Assembly (NCBI GenBank): GCA_019695305.1
Contig: JAIBAG010000002.1
Span: 1-64,000 of the forward strand
Direction of reading: 5' to 3'
Length of the DNA: 64,000 bases
DNA from: a bacterium
GTDB lineage: Bacteria; UBA10199; JAIBAG01
Both the position numbers and the translations under genes were made by a program. Shown here piece by piece: positions 1 through 8,547 of the stretch. A model generated the notes under the pieces. That model had not been told where the DNA came from. It did no database searches and saw only the letters and a program-made list of their open reading frames with translations. Numbering within the stretch: the stretch's first letter is position 1; every line of letters starts with the position of its first letter.

Positions 1-2
1 CA

Positions 3-119
3 GAAAAGGATATTCTTCTCGTCGAACATCGTCTCAACCATAGACCGAGAAAATGTTTAGACTTTTATACTCCTGCGGAAATACTCAAAAAATTACGTAG
101 TGGTGCACTTCCACCTTGA
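3..119 (+). CDS. IS30-family transposase, C-terminal fragment
   Basis: The frame is open from the window edge and ends at the TGA at 117-119, giving the last 38 residues of a protein. These contain HRLNHRPRKCLDFYTPAEIL, which matches the conserved C-terminal end of IS30-type DDE transposases (LNNRPRKCLGYxTP pattern). The catalytic residues lie upstream, outside the window. The stop is followed at once by the acidic ORF at 100-654, which is already open inside the transposase end. No terminal inverted repeat can be recognised because the left end of the element is not visible. Whether the element is complete is unknown. Confidence 0.75.
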   Translation, partial: EKDILLVEHRLNHRPRKCLDFYTPAEILKKLRSGALPP

Positions 120-654
120 ACGTACCAATCCAGATAACAATTACTCACAAATTACCAATAACATAGGACAAATAGTTGAAACCAGTTATAGCCGTATCCG
201 TATCGATCCTATTAACTTGGAACTTAATCTTTTAGACGATACTTTTGCAGAAACAACAAACAGTGCCGAAGAATTTGTACCAACTTATCCAGGCGATTTG
301 GAATTCGTCCCCTTGGGATGGGCCGAAATGCAAGCCGATTATTATATCGAGGAAGTTACTCCTGCAGAGTCTAATATCGACTTAACAGATACAGCTTTTG
401 AATTTGATGCTTCAGTTGCAGATAACTTTTGCTTAGTAAATAATCCTACAGAAACCGTAGAACATTCTTATGATGGTACCGAAGGCACAATAAGTGACGA
501 TTCACTATCTCTGAATTTCGTTGCCTTAAATCGCAACTCAGAAGAAATTATTAATGCATCCACCCGCATGGTTGGTGATTGCGATAATTTAGGCGTGGAC
601 GATGTATCAATTATTGAAGAAGGCTTTATCCCAGTGGTATACACTACAGAATAG
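100..654 (+). CDS. Acidic hypothetical protein, possibly the tail of an IS-interrupted gene
   Basis: I do not recognise this 184-residue protein. It is strongly acidic, rich in Asp, Glu, Asn and Thr, and has no signal peptide or membrane segment. The frame has been open since the stop at 58-60 and begins with GTG codons inside the transposase end. No ATG occurs until about residue 77 and no ribosome binding site is visible. This fits the 3' part of a larger host gene whose beginning was displaced by the IS30 insertion, or a fortuitously long ORF. It ends 4 bp from the stop of the convergent rel/spoT gene. A genuine native start is unlikely. Confidence 0.4.
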   Translation: MVHFHLERTNPDNNYSQITNNIGQIVETSYSRIRIDPINLELNLLDDTFAETTNSAEEFVPTYPGDLEFVPLGWAEMQADYYIEEVTPAESNIDLTDTAFEFDASVADNFCLVNNPTETVEHSYDGTEGTISDDSLSLNFVALNRNSEEIINASTRMVGDCDNLGVDDVSIIEEGFIPVVYTTE

Positions 655-658
655 AGGA

Positions 659-2842
659 TTATATCTTCGTATAAACCCGCTCCACCGAGATAACACCTTC
701 TATCCGTTGGAGCGATTTAACTACTTTAGATAGTTCCAGCACATTGGGAACTACAATTTCTACCATGATGATGGCTTTTAAATCGCGCGTGGTGCGGACC
801 ACGGCTTTGGTAATATCTAACTTACGCTCGGCAATGTTTTGAGCCACCAGCGCCAACATCCCCGTTTTATTTTCACTCACAATTCTTACTTTAGCCGAAC
901 GCGTAAACGCCGAGCCCTTGTTCCAATCGGCTTGAATTCGACGTTCGGTGTCGTAGGTTAAAATGCGTGAACAATCGGTACGGTGAATTTTAAGCCCTCT
1001 TCCACGCGAAATAATCCCTACAATAGGATCGCCAGGCAGCGGGTAACAGCATTTGGCAAAAGTAACCAGGATATTGTCCATCCCGTCTATAAGCACCACA
1101 TTTTTATTGCGCTGCGATACTTTGTCAAAAATACGCTGGATAATACCTTCTTTTTCCTCCGGCGGCTTTTCACCTTCTGGCTTTTTATTGGGAAAAAGCT
1201 CTTCCAACATAGACGACACCGCAATTTTTCCGTAGGCCACCGCAGAATATAATGAAAGCTCGTTATTAATTCCCTTCTTTTGAGTGTAATCACCATAATG
1301 ATGGGCTTTAAAAACATCATCAGGCTTAATTCCCATTTTCTCACATTCGTCTTCAAAAATATTTTTACCAATCTCCAAACTCTTTTTACGTTGTTCTTGT
1401 TTTAAATGCTGGCGGATATGCGCTTTGGCCGATGAACTAGCCACCAACTTAAGCCAATCTTTGGTGGGACCTTTTTTGGGATTAGTAATAATTTCTACCT
1501 CATCCCCACTCTCCAATTTGTGCGAAAGTGGCACCATGCGCCCGTTTACTTTAGCACCGGTACAATGATTACCAATGTCGGTATGGATACTGTAGGCAAA
1601 ATCGATAGGGGTAGAACTATGCGGTAGCGAGCGCACATCGCCACGTGGGGTAAACACGTAAATATCGGAAGTATATAAATCGAGCTTTACCGTATCTAAA
1701 AACTCAATCGAATCTTTGAGCTCCTTCTGCCACTCCATCAGCTGACGCAGCCACTGAAAGGTGGCTTCCGAATCGGTATCAAGCTTGCCGTCATCTTTAT
1801 ATTTCCAATGCGCCGCAATGCCCTTGTTGGCAATTTCGTGCATGGTTTGCGTACGGATCTGAAACTCTACCCGCTCGCCATCCAAACAAATAACCGTGGT
1901 ATGAAGCGACTGGTAATTATTACTTTTAGGCATGGCAATATAATCTTTAAAACGCCCGGGAACCGGCTTCCACAGGCTGTGCAACTGCCCCAATACTTCA
2001 TAACACTCTTCCAAACTGCGCGTAATAATGCGAAACGCCAACAAATCGTGAATTTGCTCAAACGTAATTTTTTGCCGCTCCATTTTACAGTAAATGCTGT
2101 AAATATTTTTCATGCGGCCTACAATTTCAATACCAGAAATATCGCCCTCAAATTTATCGCGAATTTCTTTCACAACGCGCGCAATGTACTCTTCGCGGTT
2201 ACTTTTAAGCCGCGCCATCTTTTTTTCAATTTGCTTATAAGAATCGGGCTGGTAAAAACGAAAACTTAAATCTTCTAATTCTACTTTTAACCAATCAATA
2301 CCCAATCTACTGGCAATGGGCGCATAAATATCGAGTGTTTCTTTGGCAATCCGCATCTGCTTTTCTTCGGGCATAAACTGCAAGGTACGCAAATTGTTAA
2401 GGCGATCGGCGAGTTTAATAAGAATCACACGGATATCTTTAGACATCGCAATAATCATCTTGCGAAAGTTTTCGGCCTGACGGTCTTCTTTGGTATTAAA
2501 ATTAAGTTTGGAAAGTTTGGTTACGCCATCTACCAGCTCGGCAATATCACGGCCAAAGATGGATTCTATTTGTTCTTTAGAAGCTTCGGTGTCTTCTAGT
2601 GTATCGTGCAATATACCGGCCGCTACAGAGGACACATCCAGCTTCATGTCGGCCAAAATATTGGCTACTTCAAGCGGATGTATCACATAGGGATGGCCCG
2701 ATTTACGCATTTGGCCTTCGTGCGCTTTGGCGGTAAATACATAAGCCTTGTTGATGATATCGATATTGGCGCGATCGTTATATTGGCGCACCTTGCTTAC
2801 AATATCGTCTAGCTTAATAGGAAGTGTGGCCGTTTGGGGCAT
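659..2842 (-). CDS. spoT: Bifunctional (p)ppGpp synthetase/hydrolase, RelA/SpoT family
   Basis: This enzyme makes and degrades the stringent-response alarmone (p)ppGpp. The 727 residues show the long RSH architecture. The N-terminal HD hydrolase domain has H50, the H79-D80 pair and E83-D84, so the hydrolase looks intact. The synthetase domain follows at about 240-345 and contains RFKD at 297-300, the charge variant typical of bifunctional Rel/SpoT enzymes as opposed to the ExDD of monofunctional RelA. A TGS domain lies at about 392-453 and an ACT domain at the C-terminus. It is the last gene of the minus-strand run, 5 bp after gmk. The rpoZ gene that often sits between gmk and spoT in proteobacteria is absent here. 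Confidence 0.95.
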   Translation of the reverse strand: MPQTATLPIKLDDIVSKVRQYNDRANIDIINKAYVFTAKAHEGQMRKSGHPYVIHPLEVANILADMKLDVSSVAAGILHDTLEDTEASKEQIESIFGRDIAELVDGVTKLSKLNFNTKEDRQAENFRKMIIAMSKDIRVILIKLADRLNNLRTLQFMPEEKQMRIAKETLDIYAPIASRLGIDWLKVELEDLSFRFYQPDSYKQIEKKMARLKSNREEYIARVVKEIRDKFEGDISGIEIVGRMKNIYSIYCKMERQKITFEQIHDLLAFRIITRSLEECYEVLGQLHSLWKPVPGRFKDYIAMPKSNNYQSLHTTVICLDGERVEFQIRTQTMHEIANKGIAAHWKYKDDGKLDTDSEATFQWLRQLMEWQKELKDSIEFLDTVKLDLYTSDIYVFTPRGDVRSLPHSSTPIDFAYSIHTDIGNHCTGAKVNGRMVPLSHKLESGDEVEIITNPKKGPTKDWLKLVASSSAKAHIRQHLKQEQRKKSLEIGKNIFEDECEKMGIKPDDVFKAHHYGDYTQKKGINNELSLYSAVAYGKIAVSSMLEELFPNKKPEGEKPPEEKEGIIQRIFDKVSQRNKNVVLIDGMDNILVTFAKCCYPLPGDPIVGIISRGRGLKIHRTDCSRILTYDTERRIQADWNKGSAFTRSAKVRIVSENKTGMLALVAQNIAERKLDITKAVVRTTRDLKAIIMVEIVVPNVLELSKVVKSLQRIEGVISVERVYTKI

Positions 2843-2847
2843 AGACT

Positions 2848-3417
2848 TTAGTTTTCGGCGTTTTTCACTAATTTTTCAAGTGCCTTATAGGAAGATTCTA
2901 GGTTGTCGTTAACAATCACAAAATCGTAGCTGGTTTTGCAGTTTTCTTCGTTTAAAGCCTGCCCCATCCGTTTAGCCAGCATTTCGGGCGATTCGGTACC
3001 TCGAGATTCTAATCGACTTTTTAAAACATCTAAACTGGGCACACTAATAAAAATGAGAACCGCATCCGGCGAGGCTTTTTTAATGTTACGAGCCCCTACC
3101 GTATCTACATCTAAAATAACCCCCATGCCCTTCTTGCGATGTTCGTCCACAATCACACGTGAAGTACCATACATATTGCCATACACCAGGGCCCACTCTA
3201 AAAAGTCGCCCTTTTCCACCATGGCTTTAAAATCATCTTGGGATAAAAAATAGTAATCACGGCCATGAACCTCGCCCACACGCATAGGGCGTGTGGTATG
3301 AGAAACCCCGTAATAATAACCCAATTTGTCGGCAATCATGCGGCAGAGCGTAGTTTTACCCGAGCCGGAAGCACCGGACACCACAATAAGAGGAGCTTTT
3401 TTGTGGGTAGAAGACAT
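2848..3417 (-). CDS. gmk: Guanylate kinase
   Basis: This enzyme phosphorylates GMP to GDP with ATP, in purine salvage and GTP supply. The 189 residues match the family length. The P-loop GASGSGKT is at 15-22 and is followed by the GMP-binding segment with SHTTRPMRVGEVHGRDYYF. The start ATG abuts the end of the yicC-like gene and the stop is 5 bp before the rel/spoT start, so translation is probably coupled. The pairing gmk-spoT places GTP/GDP supply beside the alarmone enzyme that uses those nucleotides. Confidence 0.96.
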   Translation of the reverse strand: MSSTHKKAPLIVVSGASGSGKTTLCRMIADKLGYYYGVSHTTRPMRVGEVHGRDYYFLSQDDFKAMVEKGDFLEWALVYGNMYGTSRVIVDEHRKKGMGVILDVDTVGARNIKKASPDAVLIFISVPSLDVLKSRLESRGTESPEMLAKRMGQALNEENCKTSYDFVIVNDNLESSYKALEKLVKNAEN

Positions 3418-4277
3418 TATTCTATATTTTGCACCTGTTCGCGGATTTTTTCCAGCTCACTTTTGGCCAAAACAACCACATGGGCAATACTTGCATCCTG
3501 CGATTTAGACGCAATAGTGTTAAACTCACGATTCATTTCCTGAATGAGAAAATCAAGTGGACGGCCACAGGGCTTTGCAGAATCCAATATATCGCGCATA
3601 TGCGTAAAATGGCTGGCCAAGCGTTCCAACTCTTCAGAAATATCACTTTTTTCGGCATAATAGGCGGCTTCGTTGGCAAGTTTTGCTTCATCCATGGTAA
3701 CGCCTTCCAAAATACGCTCAATTTTCTTTTTTAATTTATCGCGTTGCACCACAAATACTTCATCTCTGCGATCGGCAATTTGACGATGAAACCCTTCCAA
3801 ACTTTTAAGACGGCTTAACAAAAACTTTTTAAGATTAAGCCCCTCTTTTTTACGCATGCTCATCAAATCGTTAATGGCCTTTTCCAGTAACTTGCCTAAA
3901 ACTTTCCAATCATCTTTAGAAGCAGGCTCACGGGGACTGAGCGACGAAGCACCACTTAACACATGACCAATTTCAATATCACCCTTTAAGCTAAGTTCCT
4001 TTTTTAGTTTTTTTAAAAACGCATGATATTTTTTAAGAGATTCTAAACTTACATTTTGATCAAATCCGCTTTTTTCCTCTCCCATCCACACATCAATTTT
4101 ACCACGAGTCAGTTTTTCCTTAACCAGTTGGCTAATATCAAAATCAAACATCTGCAAACGAGAGGGTAAACGCGTATAAACTTCGCAAAATTTATGATTA
4201 ACCGATTTTACTTCAATATGGAGCGTGGCGCCTCCCATTTTACCACTTGCACGGCCAATGCCTGTCATTGAATACAT
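3417..4277 (-). CDS. yicC: YicC/YloC-family endoribonuclease
   Basis: The 286-residue protein opens with MYSMTGIGRASG, the hallmark N-terminus of the YicC/YloC family (MTGFGR/A pattern). Its C-terminal part, with FLIQEMNREFNTIASKSQD, matches the conserved DUF1732 end (QEMxRExNTxxSK). Family members are endoribonucleases that act on RNA, and in E. coli YicC is linked to small-RNA turnover. The gene lies directly upstream of gmk, the usual family neighbourhood. No membrane segments or signal peptide are seen. Confidence 0.9.
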   Translation of the reverse strand: MYSMTGIGRASGKMGGATLHIEVKSVNHKFCEVYTRLPSRLQMFDFDISQLVKEKLTRGKIDVWMGEEKSGFDQNVSLESLKKYHAFLKKLKKELSLKGDIEIGHVLSGASSLSPREPASKDDWKVLGKLLEKAINDLMSMRKKEGLNLKKFLLSRLKSLEGFHRQIADRRDEVFVVQRDKLKKKIERILEGVTMDEAKLANEAAYYAEKSDISEELERLASHFTHMRDILDSAKPCGRPLDFLIQEMNREFNTIASKSQDASIAHVVVLAKSELEKIREQVQNIE

Positions 4278-4285
4278 AGTGTTCC

Positions 4286-4936
4286 TTATGCCGTAAAGGC
4301 CAGCGTGATAGTTGTTTTACCCACCGTCATCACATCCCCTACTTTCATTAAACCCATTTCCACTTCCTGATTATTAATAAACGTCCCGTTTTGGCTTACT
4401 AAATCTAAAACCCCCACCCCTTTCTCGTCATAAAAAAGCATAGCATGAAGGCGCGATACGAGGGGATCGGTAAGTACCAAATCGGAGAGTCGTTCGTACG
4501 CCCCCAACTTTCCAGGCGAATCAAAAGCTTTTTTTTCGGGTTTGGCCTTTGTTGCTTTAGCCATGTAGTTAGAAACTATTTTTTTGGTGTTGTCATCTAA
4601 CACCATATTGAAGTGTGCATCAAACACCAAAGTTTCATGCGGGTCATCAAGTTTACGCCCAACCACCATGCACGAACCTAAAGTAAGCCGCGCTTGAAAA
4701 GGACCACCCGAGGAAGGCTGCACCTGAAGAACACCCAGACTTCTTTTTTCTAAAATTTTTCCCGATTTATCGAGCGGAAGCGCTTGCGCTTGTGTTAAAC
4801 GCAGCGTTTTACCATCGTATGGGTAACACACGAGGCATTTAACACATACAAAAACATTTTCTTTAGTATAGTGAAGATCACCCCGACACTGGGGGCAACA
4901 AATGAGTTCCAAAATGGAAGGCTCAATATCTGTCAT
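4286..4936 (-). CDS. FHA-domain protein with Trm112-like zinc ribbon
   Basis: The N-terminal 40 residues form a Trm112/zinc-ribbon module: C14 and C17 (CPQC), then C31, C34 and C37 in the VCVKCLVCYP stretch, consistent with one four-cysteine zinc site. The C-terminal third is a forkhead-associated domain, with a SRLHA segment and a SQNGTFIN segment that match the phosphothreonine-binding loop pattern. The middle (about 60-125) is unassigned. It may read phosphorylated partners or act as a structural FHA. It lies between skp and yicC with 8 bp gaps, so it is probably co-transcribed with outer-membrane assembly genes. Its target is unknown. Confidence 0.75.
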   Translation of the reverse strand: MTDIEPSILELICCPQCRGDLHYTKENVFVCVKCLVCYPYDGKTLRLTQAQALPLDKSGKILEKRSLGVLQVQPSSGGPFQARLTLGSCMVVGRKLDDPHETLVFDAHFNMVLDDNTKKIVSNYMAKATKAKPEKKAFDSPGKLGAYERLSDLVLTDPLVSRLHAMLFYDEKGVGVLDLVSQNGTFINNQEVEMGLMKVGDVMTVGKTTITLAFTA

Positions 4937-4944
4937 GAAAAAGG

Positions 4945-5463
4945 TTACTTATTAGATTTATTGTAAGCATCCACCAATTCCTGGGTAATATCCACAGCGT
5001 TGGTGGTATACAAAATCACATCGGCAGAATTTTCATAAACCATATCGTATCCGCCTTTTTTGGCAAGATCGGCAACGGCTAACTTAAGTTTACCCAAAAT
5101 AGCAGCCACATTATCGGATTCTTTTTTCTTTAAAGCTGTATCGTAATCCATGGCTTTTTGCTGCAACTCCATCATCTTGGTTTGAATTTCCTGAGTTTTG
5201 GATTCAAGAGCATCTTTAGAAAGAACCATCTGTTCCTTTTCAAGAGCATCTCTCATAGTTTTAATGGTGGTTTTAAGACCGTCTAACTCTTTTTGTTTGG
5301 CGTCAATTTCCGACTTAATAGAAGCCATGGCTCGCTTGCCTTCGTTAACCATGTTTAAGGCCGCCTGCAATTTAACTACAGCCACTTTCCCCTCAGCATG
5401 GGCTGTAAAGGAAAAAAGTGAAAAAGCTACAAACCCTGCCAAAATTATCTTATTCAAACCCAT
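4945..5463 (-). CDS. skp: OmpH/Skp-family periplasmic chaperone
   Basis: The 172-residue protein begins with a signal peptide that appears to end at about residue 23 (FSFTAHA). A KVAVVKLQAALN strand and then a long charged coiled coil (about 40-125) follow, the tentacle architecture of Skp/OmpH. Skp holds unfolded outer-membrane proteins in the periplasm on the way to BamA, and it is encoded just downstream of bamA here as in many proteobacteria. The start is supported by AAGGAG about 9 nt upstream; the spacer contains the palindrome GAGACGTCTC at 5464-5473. Confidence 0.88.
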   Translation of the reverse strand: MGLNKIILAGFVAFSLFSFTAHAEGKVAVVKLQAALNMVNEGKRAMASIKSEIDAKQKELDGLKTTIKTMRDALEKEQMVLSKDALESKTQEIQTKMMELQQKAMDYDTALKKKESDNVAAILGKLKLAVADLAKKGGYDMVYENSADVILYTTNAVDITQELVDAYNKSNK

Positions 5464-5603
5464 GAGACGTCTCCTTAGAAAGAGTTATAAAAATATGATG
5501 AACTTTTAAAATAATTACCAACTTTGTTCAAGCTAAAATACTCATACAGCAACGAATACACAATGCTCATTAATTTATAATAATAATTTCTAGTCGCTAT
5601 ACT

Positions 5604-7901
5604 TTAAAAAGCTTGGCCAATGGAAAAATTGAAAACGGTAAAGGCATCCCCTTTTCGCTTATTGATGGGAAATCCCCATTCAAAACGAAGAGGCCCAAAG
5701 GGCGAATTCCAGCGTAACCCCACACCATAGTTACTACGCAAGCGCATGAGATCGATAGACTCATTTTCGGCATAGGCCTGCCCAGAATCAAAAAAGATTA
5801 CAGTACGCACACCGGCAGGATCATAAATGGGAAGTTCCAGTTCGCTGTTGAAAAGAAGCATACGGTTACCACCATACACAAAGCGTCCATCACTGCCTGT
5901 TGCCGATGAAGGCACCCGTAACTCTGGACCTACAGACGACAAATCGTATCCGCGTAGCGAATTAATACCACCCATAAAAAAACGTTCAAAAAGAGGCACG
6001 GGTGAATCGTTGATAGAATTAATATACGAAAACTGCCCTCTTGTTTTAAATACAGCCTTAAGAGGCAATTTAAAAAAGAAACGGGATTCAGCCGACACTT
6101 TATAAAATTCGTTTTCACTGCCAATAGTATCAGCCGCATATTGGCCGCTTACGGCATGATACATACCTTTTGAAGTCATCAACCTGTTATCACGCGTGTC
6201 GTAGGCAATGCTGGCTAACAAACTTGATGTTAATCCCGAAGCATTACGCTGAAAAAACTTGGGCACCTCGGCCGAAAAATTAGTGATAGAGACATCTTCA
6301 ATTTCGTAACCCACATTCACATCTAAAAATGGGAAAAGCTCGCGACCAAAAGTAACAGAACCGCCTGTAGCCCGTTGGTCAAAATCTTGATTTAAAGCCG
6401 ATGAGAAACGATAGAGGGATGCCGAAAACAACCAACGTGTATCTAAAAAGTAACGATCCGACATAGAAAGCGTAAACTCTTGGCGTAACTTGGAAATGTT
6501 AGCCGCAACCGATCCTTTAATACCGTAACCAAAAAAATTGTCTTTTTGAACAGAACCGGTAAACACAAAACTTTCAAGGGACGAGAATCCTGCTCCAATA
6601 TTGAAAGAACCGGTAGGTTTTTCTTTTAGTGTAAGTTCCAAAATAACTGTATCGTCACGACTACCACGCGGGACATCAACTTTAATATCTTCAAAATACC
6701 CCAACTGATACAAACGACGCTGCGACATTTCCAAATCTTTACGAATAAGCGGAGCGTTTTCTTTTACCAAAAGTTCACGACGAATAACTTTATCACGCGT
6801 GATTGTGTTCCCTTTAATATCGATACGCTCCACATATACTTTAGGGCCCTTTTGAATATTGTACATAACGTCGGCCGTTAAAGTGGAATCATCAGGATTT
6901 AAGGCAGGATAAATATTGGCAAAGGCATAGGCCTGATCGCCATAAAAATTGGAAAGGGTCTGGCTATCGGTTTGGGCTTTTGAGCTATTGTAAACTTCGC
7001 CTTTTTTAACCGTAACCTTAGATTTTAATTCTTCAGGCGTGGTAATAATATCACCAGCCACTTCTACATTGCCCACCTTATATTGTTCACCTTCATGAAC
7101 AGGAAAGTTAATGTAGATAGCTTTTTTATCACGTGTAAAAGTAATTTGAGGGTCTCCAACCTTGGCCTTGATATACCCGTTATTCAAATAAAAATTTTGC
7201 AGCAGCTCAATATCGTGTTCAATTTTTTCATCCTTTAACTTGCCAGAGCCCGATAAAAACGAAAAAGTCCCCTTCACTTTTGTTAACATTTGTTTGGCAA
7301 GTTTTTTGTCGGAAAACACCTTATTGCCAACAAACGAAATGCGACGCACTTTTACTTTATTGTTTTCGCTAATATCAAAAATTAAAACCTGTTCGTTTTT
7401 TTCGGTGTCAAAAGGTTCAAAGCGGTGGCTAATTTCGGCTAAGGTTAACCCTTTATCTTCATATAATTTACGAATAGCATCTTCCGATTCGGCAATGCGG
7501 GCTTCATCAATAGGAGAATCGGAACGAATAGAAATAGCATTTTTTAGGGCTTTATCTTTTATTTTATTATTCCCTAAAAATTTAACTGCCGCAATACTGC
7601 CGGTTTCCAGCAAATTAAAAACTAAACGCACCCCACCAGCAATACTTTCACGTTCGGCCGATACATCGCTAAACATTCCAGTTTTATACAAAGCTTTAAT
7701 ATCTTCCTGAACAGTGCGGGGGGAATAAAAAGATCCCTCGGTAGACGTGATGCGGCTTCTTACATAGCTTTCTTCGGTGTTGGCCAGCCCCTTAAAATCG
7801 ATGTTCACGATTTTTTCGGCGGCAAGCACACCAAAAGAAAAAAAGAAGAGAATAAAAAAACTTACCTTATTGATATATTTGCGCAATTTTCCCATCCACA
7901 A
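5604..7901 (-). CDS. bamA: Outer-membrane protein assembly factor BamA (Omp85)
   Basis: BamA inserts beta-barrel proteins into the outer membrane. The 765 residues carry a signal peptide (cleavage probably after LAA near residue 28), five POTRA-sized repeats to about 430, and a C-terminal 16-strand-type barrel that ends in Phe, as expected for a Bam substrate. Barrel features include a FMGGINSLRGYD segment (the VRGY/lid-loop motif region) and RFEWGFPIN near the end. The reading frame overlaps the end of lolD by 35 bp; an in-frame ATG two codons downstream (at 7895) is an alternative start. The 140 bp between bamA and skp hold no gene. Confidence 0.95.
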   Translation of the reverse strand: MWMGKLRKYINKVSFFILFFFSFGVLAAEKIVNIDFKGLANTEESYVRSRITSTEGSFYSPRTVQEDIKALYKTGMFSDVSAERESIAGGVRLVFNLLETGSIAAVKFLGNNKIKDKALKNAISIRSDSPIDEARIAESEDAIRKLYEDKGLTLAEISHRFEPFDTEKNEQVLIFDISENNKVKVRRISFVGNKVFSDKKLAKQMLTKVKGTFSFLSGSGKLKDEKIEHDIELLQNFYLNNGYIKAKVGDPQITFTRDKKAIYINFPVHEGEQYKVGNVEVAGDIITTPEELKSKVTVKKGEVYNSSKAQTDSQTLSNFYGDQAYAFANIYPALNPDDSTLTADVMYNIQKGPKVYVERIDIKGNTITRDKVIRRELLVKENAPLIRKDLEMSQRRLYQLGYFEDIKVDVPRGSRDDTVILELTLKEKPTGSFNIGAGFSSLESFVFTGSVQKDNFFGYGIKGSVAANISKLRQEFTLSMSDRYFLDTRWLFSASLYRFSSALNQDFDQRATGGSVTFGRELFPFLDVNVGYEIEDVSITNFSAEVPKFFQRNASGLTSSLLASIAYDTRDNRLMTSKGMYHAVSGQYAADTIGSENEFYKVSAESRFFFKLPLKAVFKTRGQFSYINSINDSPVPLFERFFMGGINSLRGYDLSSVGPELRVPSSATGSDGRFVYGGNRMLLFNSELELPIYDPAGVRTVIFFDSGQAYAENESIDLMRLRSNYGVGLRWNSPFGPLRFEWGFPINKRKGDAFTVFNFSIGQAF

Positions 7902-8547
7902 TCCGGATTTTAGTATCTAACCTTAAGGCCAGTTCCTCGTTATGCGTTACCACTACAAGAGTAGTCTTTAATTCCTCATTAAGGCCCAAAAGTAAATCAA
8001 AAACTTTTTGTCCCATATCACTATCCAGGTTTCCGGTAGGTTCATCGGCCAAAACCACACGAGGAGAATTAACTAAAGCCCGGGCAATGGCCACACGTTG
8101 TTTTTCTCCACCAGATAATTCGGAAGGACGTCTGGCGTATTTACCCGAAAGGCCTACTTTTTCAAGAAAGTTTTTGGCACGGTCTTGAGCCTGCGTCTTT
8201 TTTACACCCCCTATTAAAAGCGGGAGAGCTACATTTTCCAAAACCGAAAAATCGGGCAACAGATGATGAAACTGAAAAACAAAGCCAATTGTTTTGTTAC
8301 GAAAGACAGAAAGTTCTTCTTCAGATAAAGCACTTAACTGCATGTTTTCAAAGTAAACTTCACCGCTAGTTGGGGTGTCGAGCGTTCCCAAAATATGCAA
8401 CAAAGTTGACTTACCTGCTCCCGACGGTCCTAAAATGGCATAGGTTTTTTCAGCTTCAAGCGTCACACTCACATCACGCAAAGCTTCAAAGGGAATATTA
8501 TCGGTAGTGTATCGTTTGGTAAGATTATTAACTTTAAAAAGACTCAT
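7867..8547 (-). CDS. lolD: Lipoprotein-releasing ABC transporter ATPase LolD
   Basis: This is the ATPase that powers release of lipoproteins from the inner membrane to LolA. The 226 residues have Walker A GPSGAGKST at 40-48, the signature LSGGE at 144-148 and Walker B with LADEPTG at 166-172. The family length and the MacB/LolD-type sequence agree. It overlaps the upstream permease by 4 bp and the downstream bamA by 35 bp, so the Lol complex and BamA are translationally linked. MacB-type export is the alternative, but the two adjacent LolC/E-type permeases favour Lol. Confidence 0.92.
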   Translation of the reverse strand: MSLFKVNNLTKRYTTDNIPFEALRDVSVTLEAEKTYAILGPSGAGKSTLLHILGTLDTPTSGEVYFENMQLSALSEEELSVFRNKTIGFVFQFHHLLPDFSVLENVALPLLIGGVKKTQAQDRAKNFLEKVGLSGKYARRPSELSGGEKQRVAIARALVNSPRVVLADEPTGNLDSDMGQKVFDLLLGLNEELKTTLVVVTHNEELALRLDTKIRIVDGKIAQIYQ

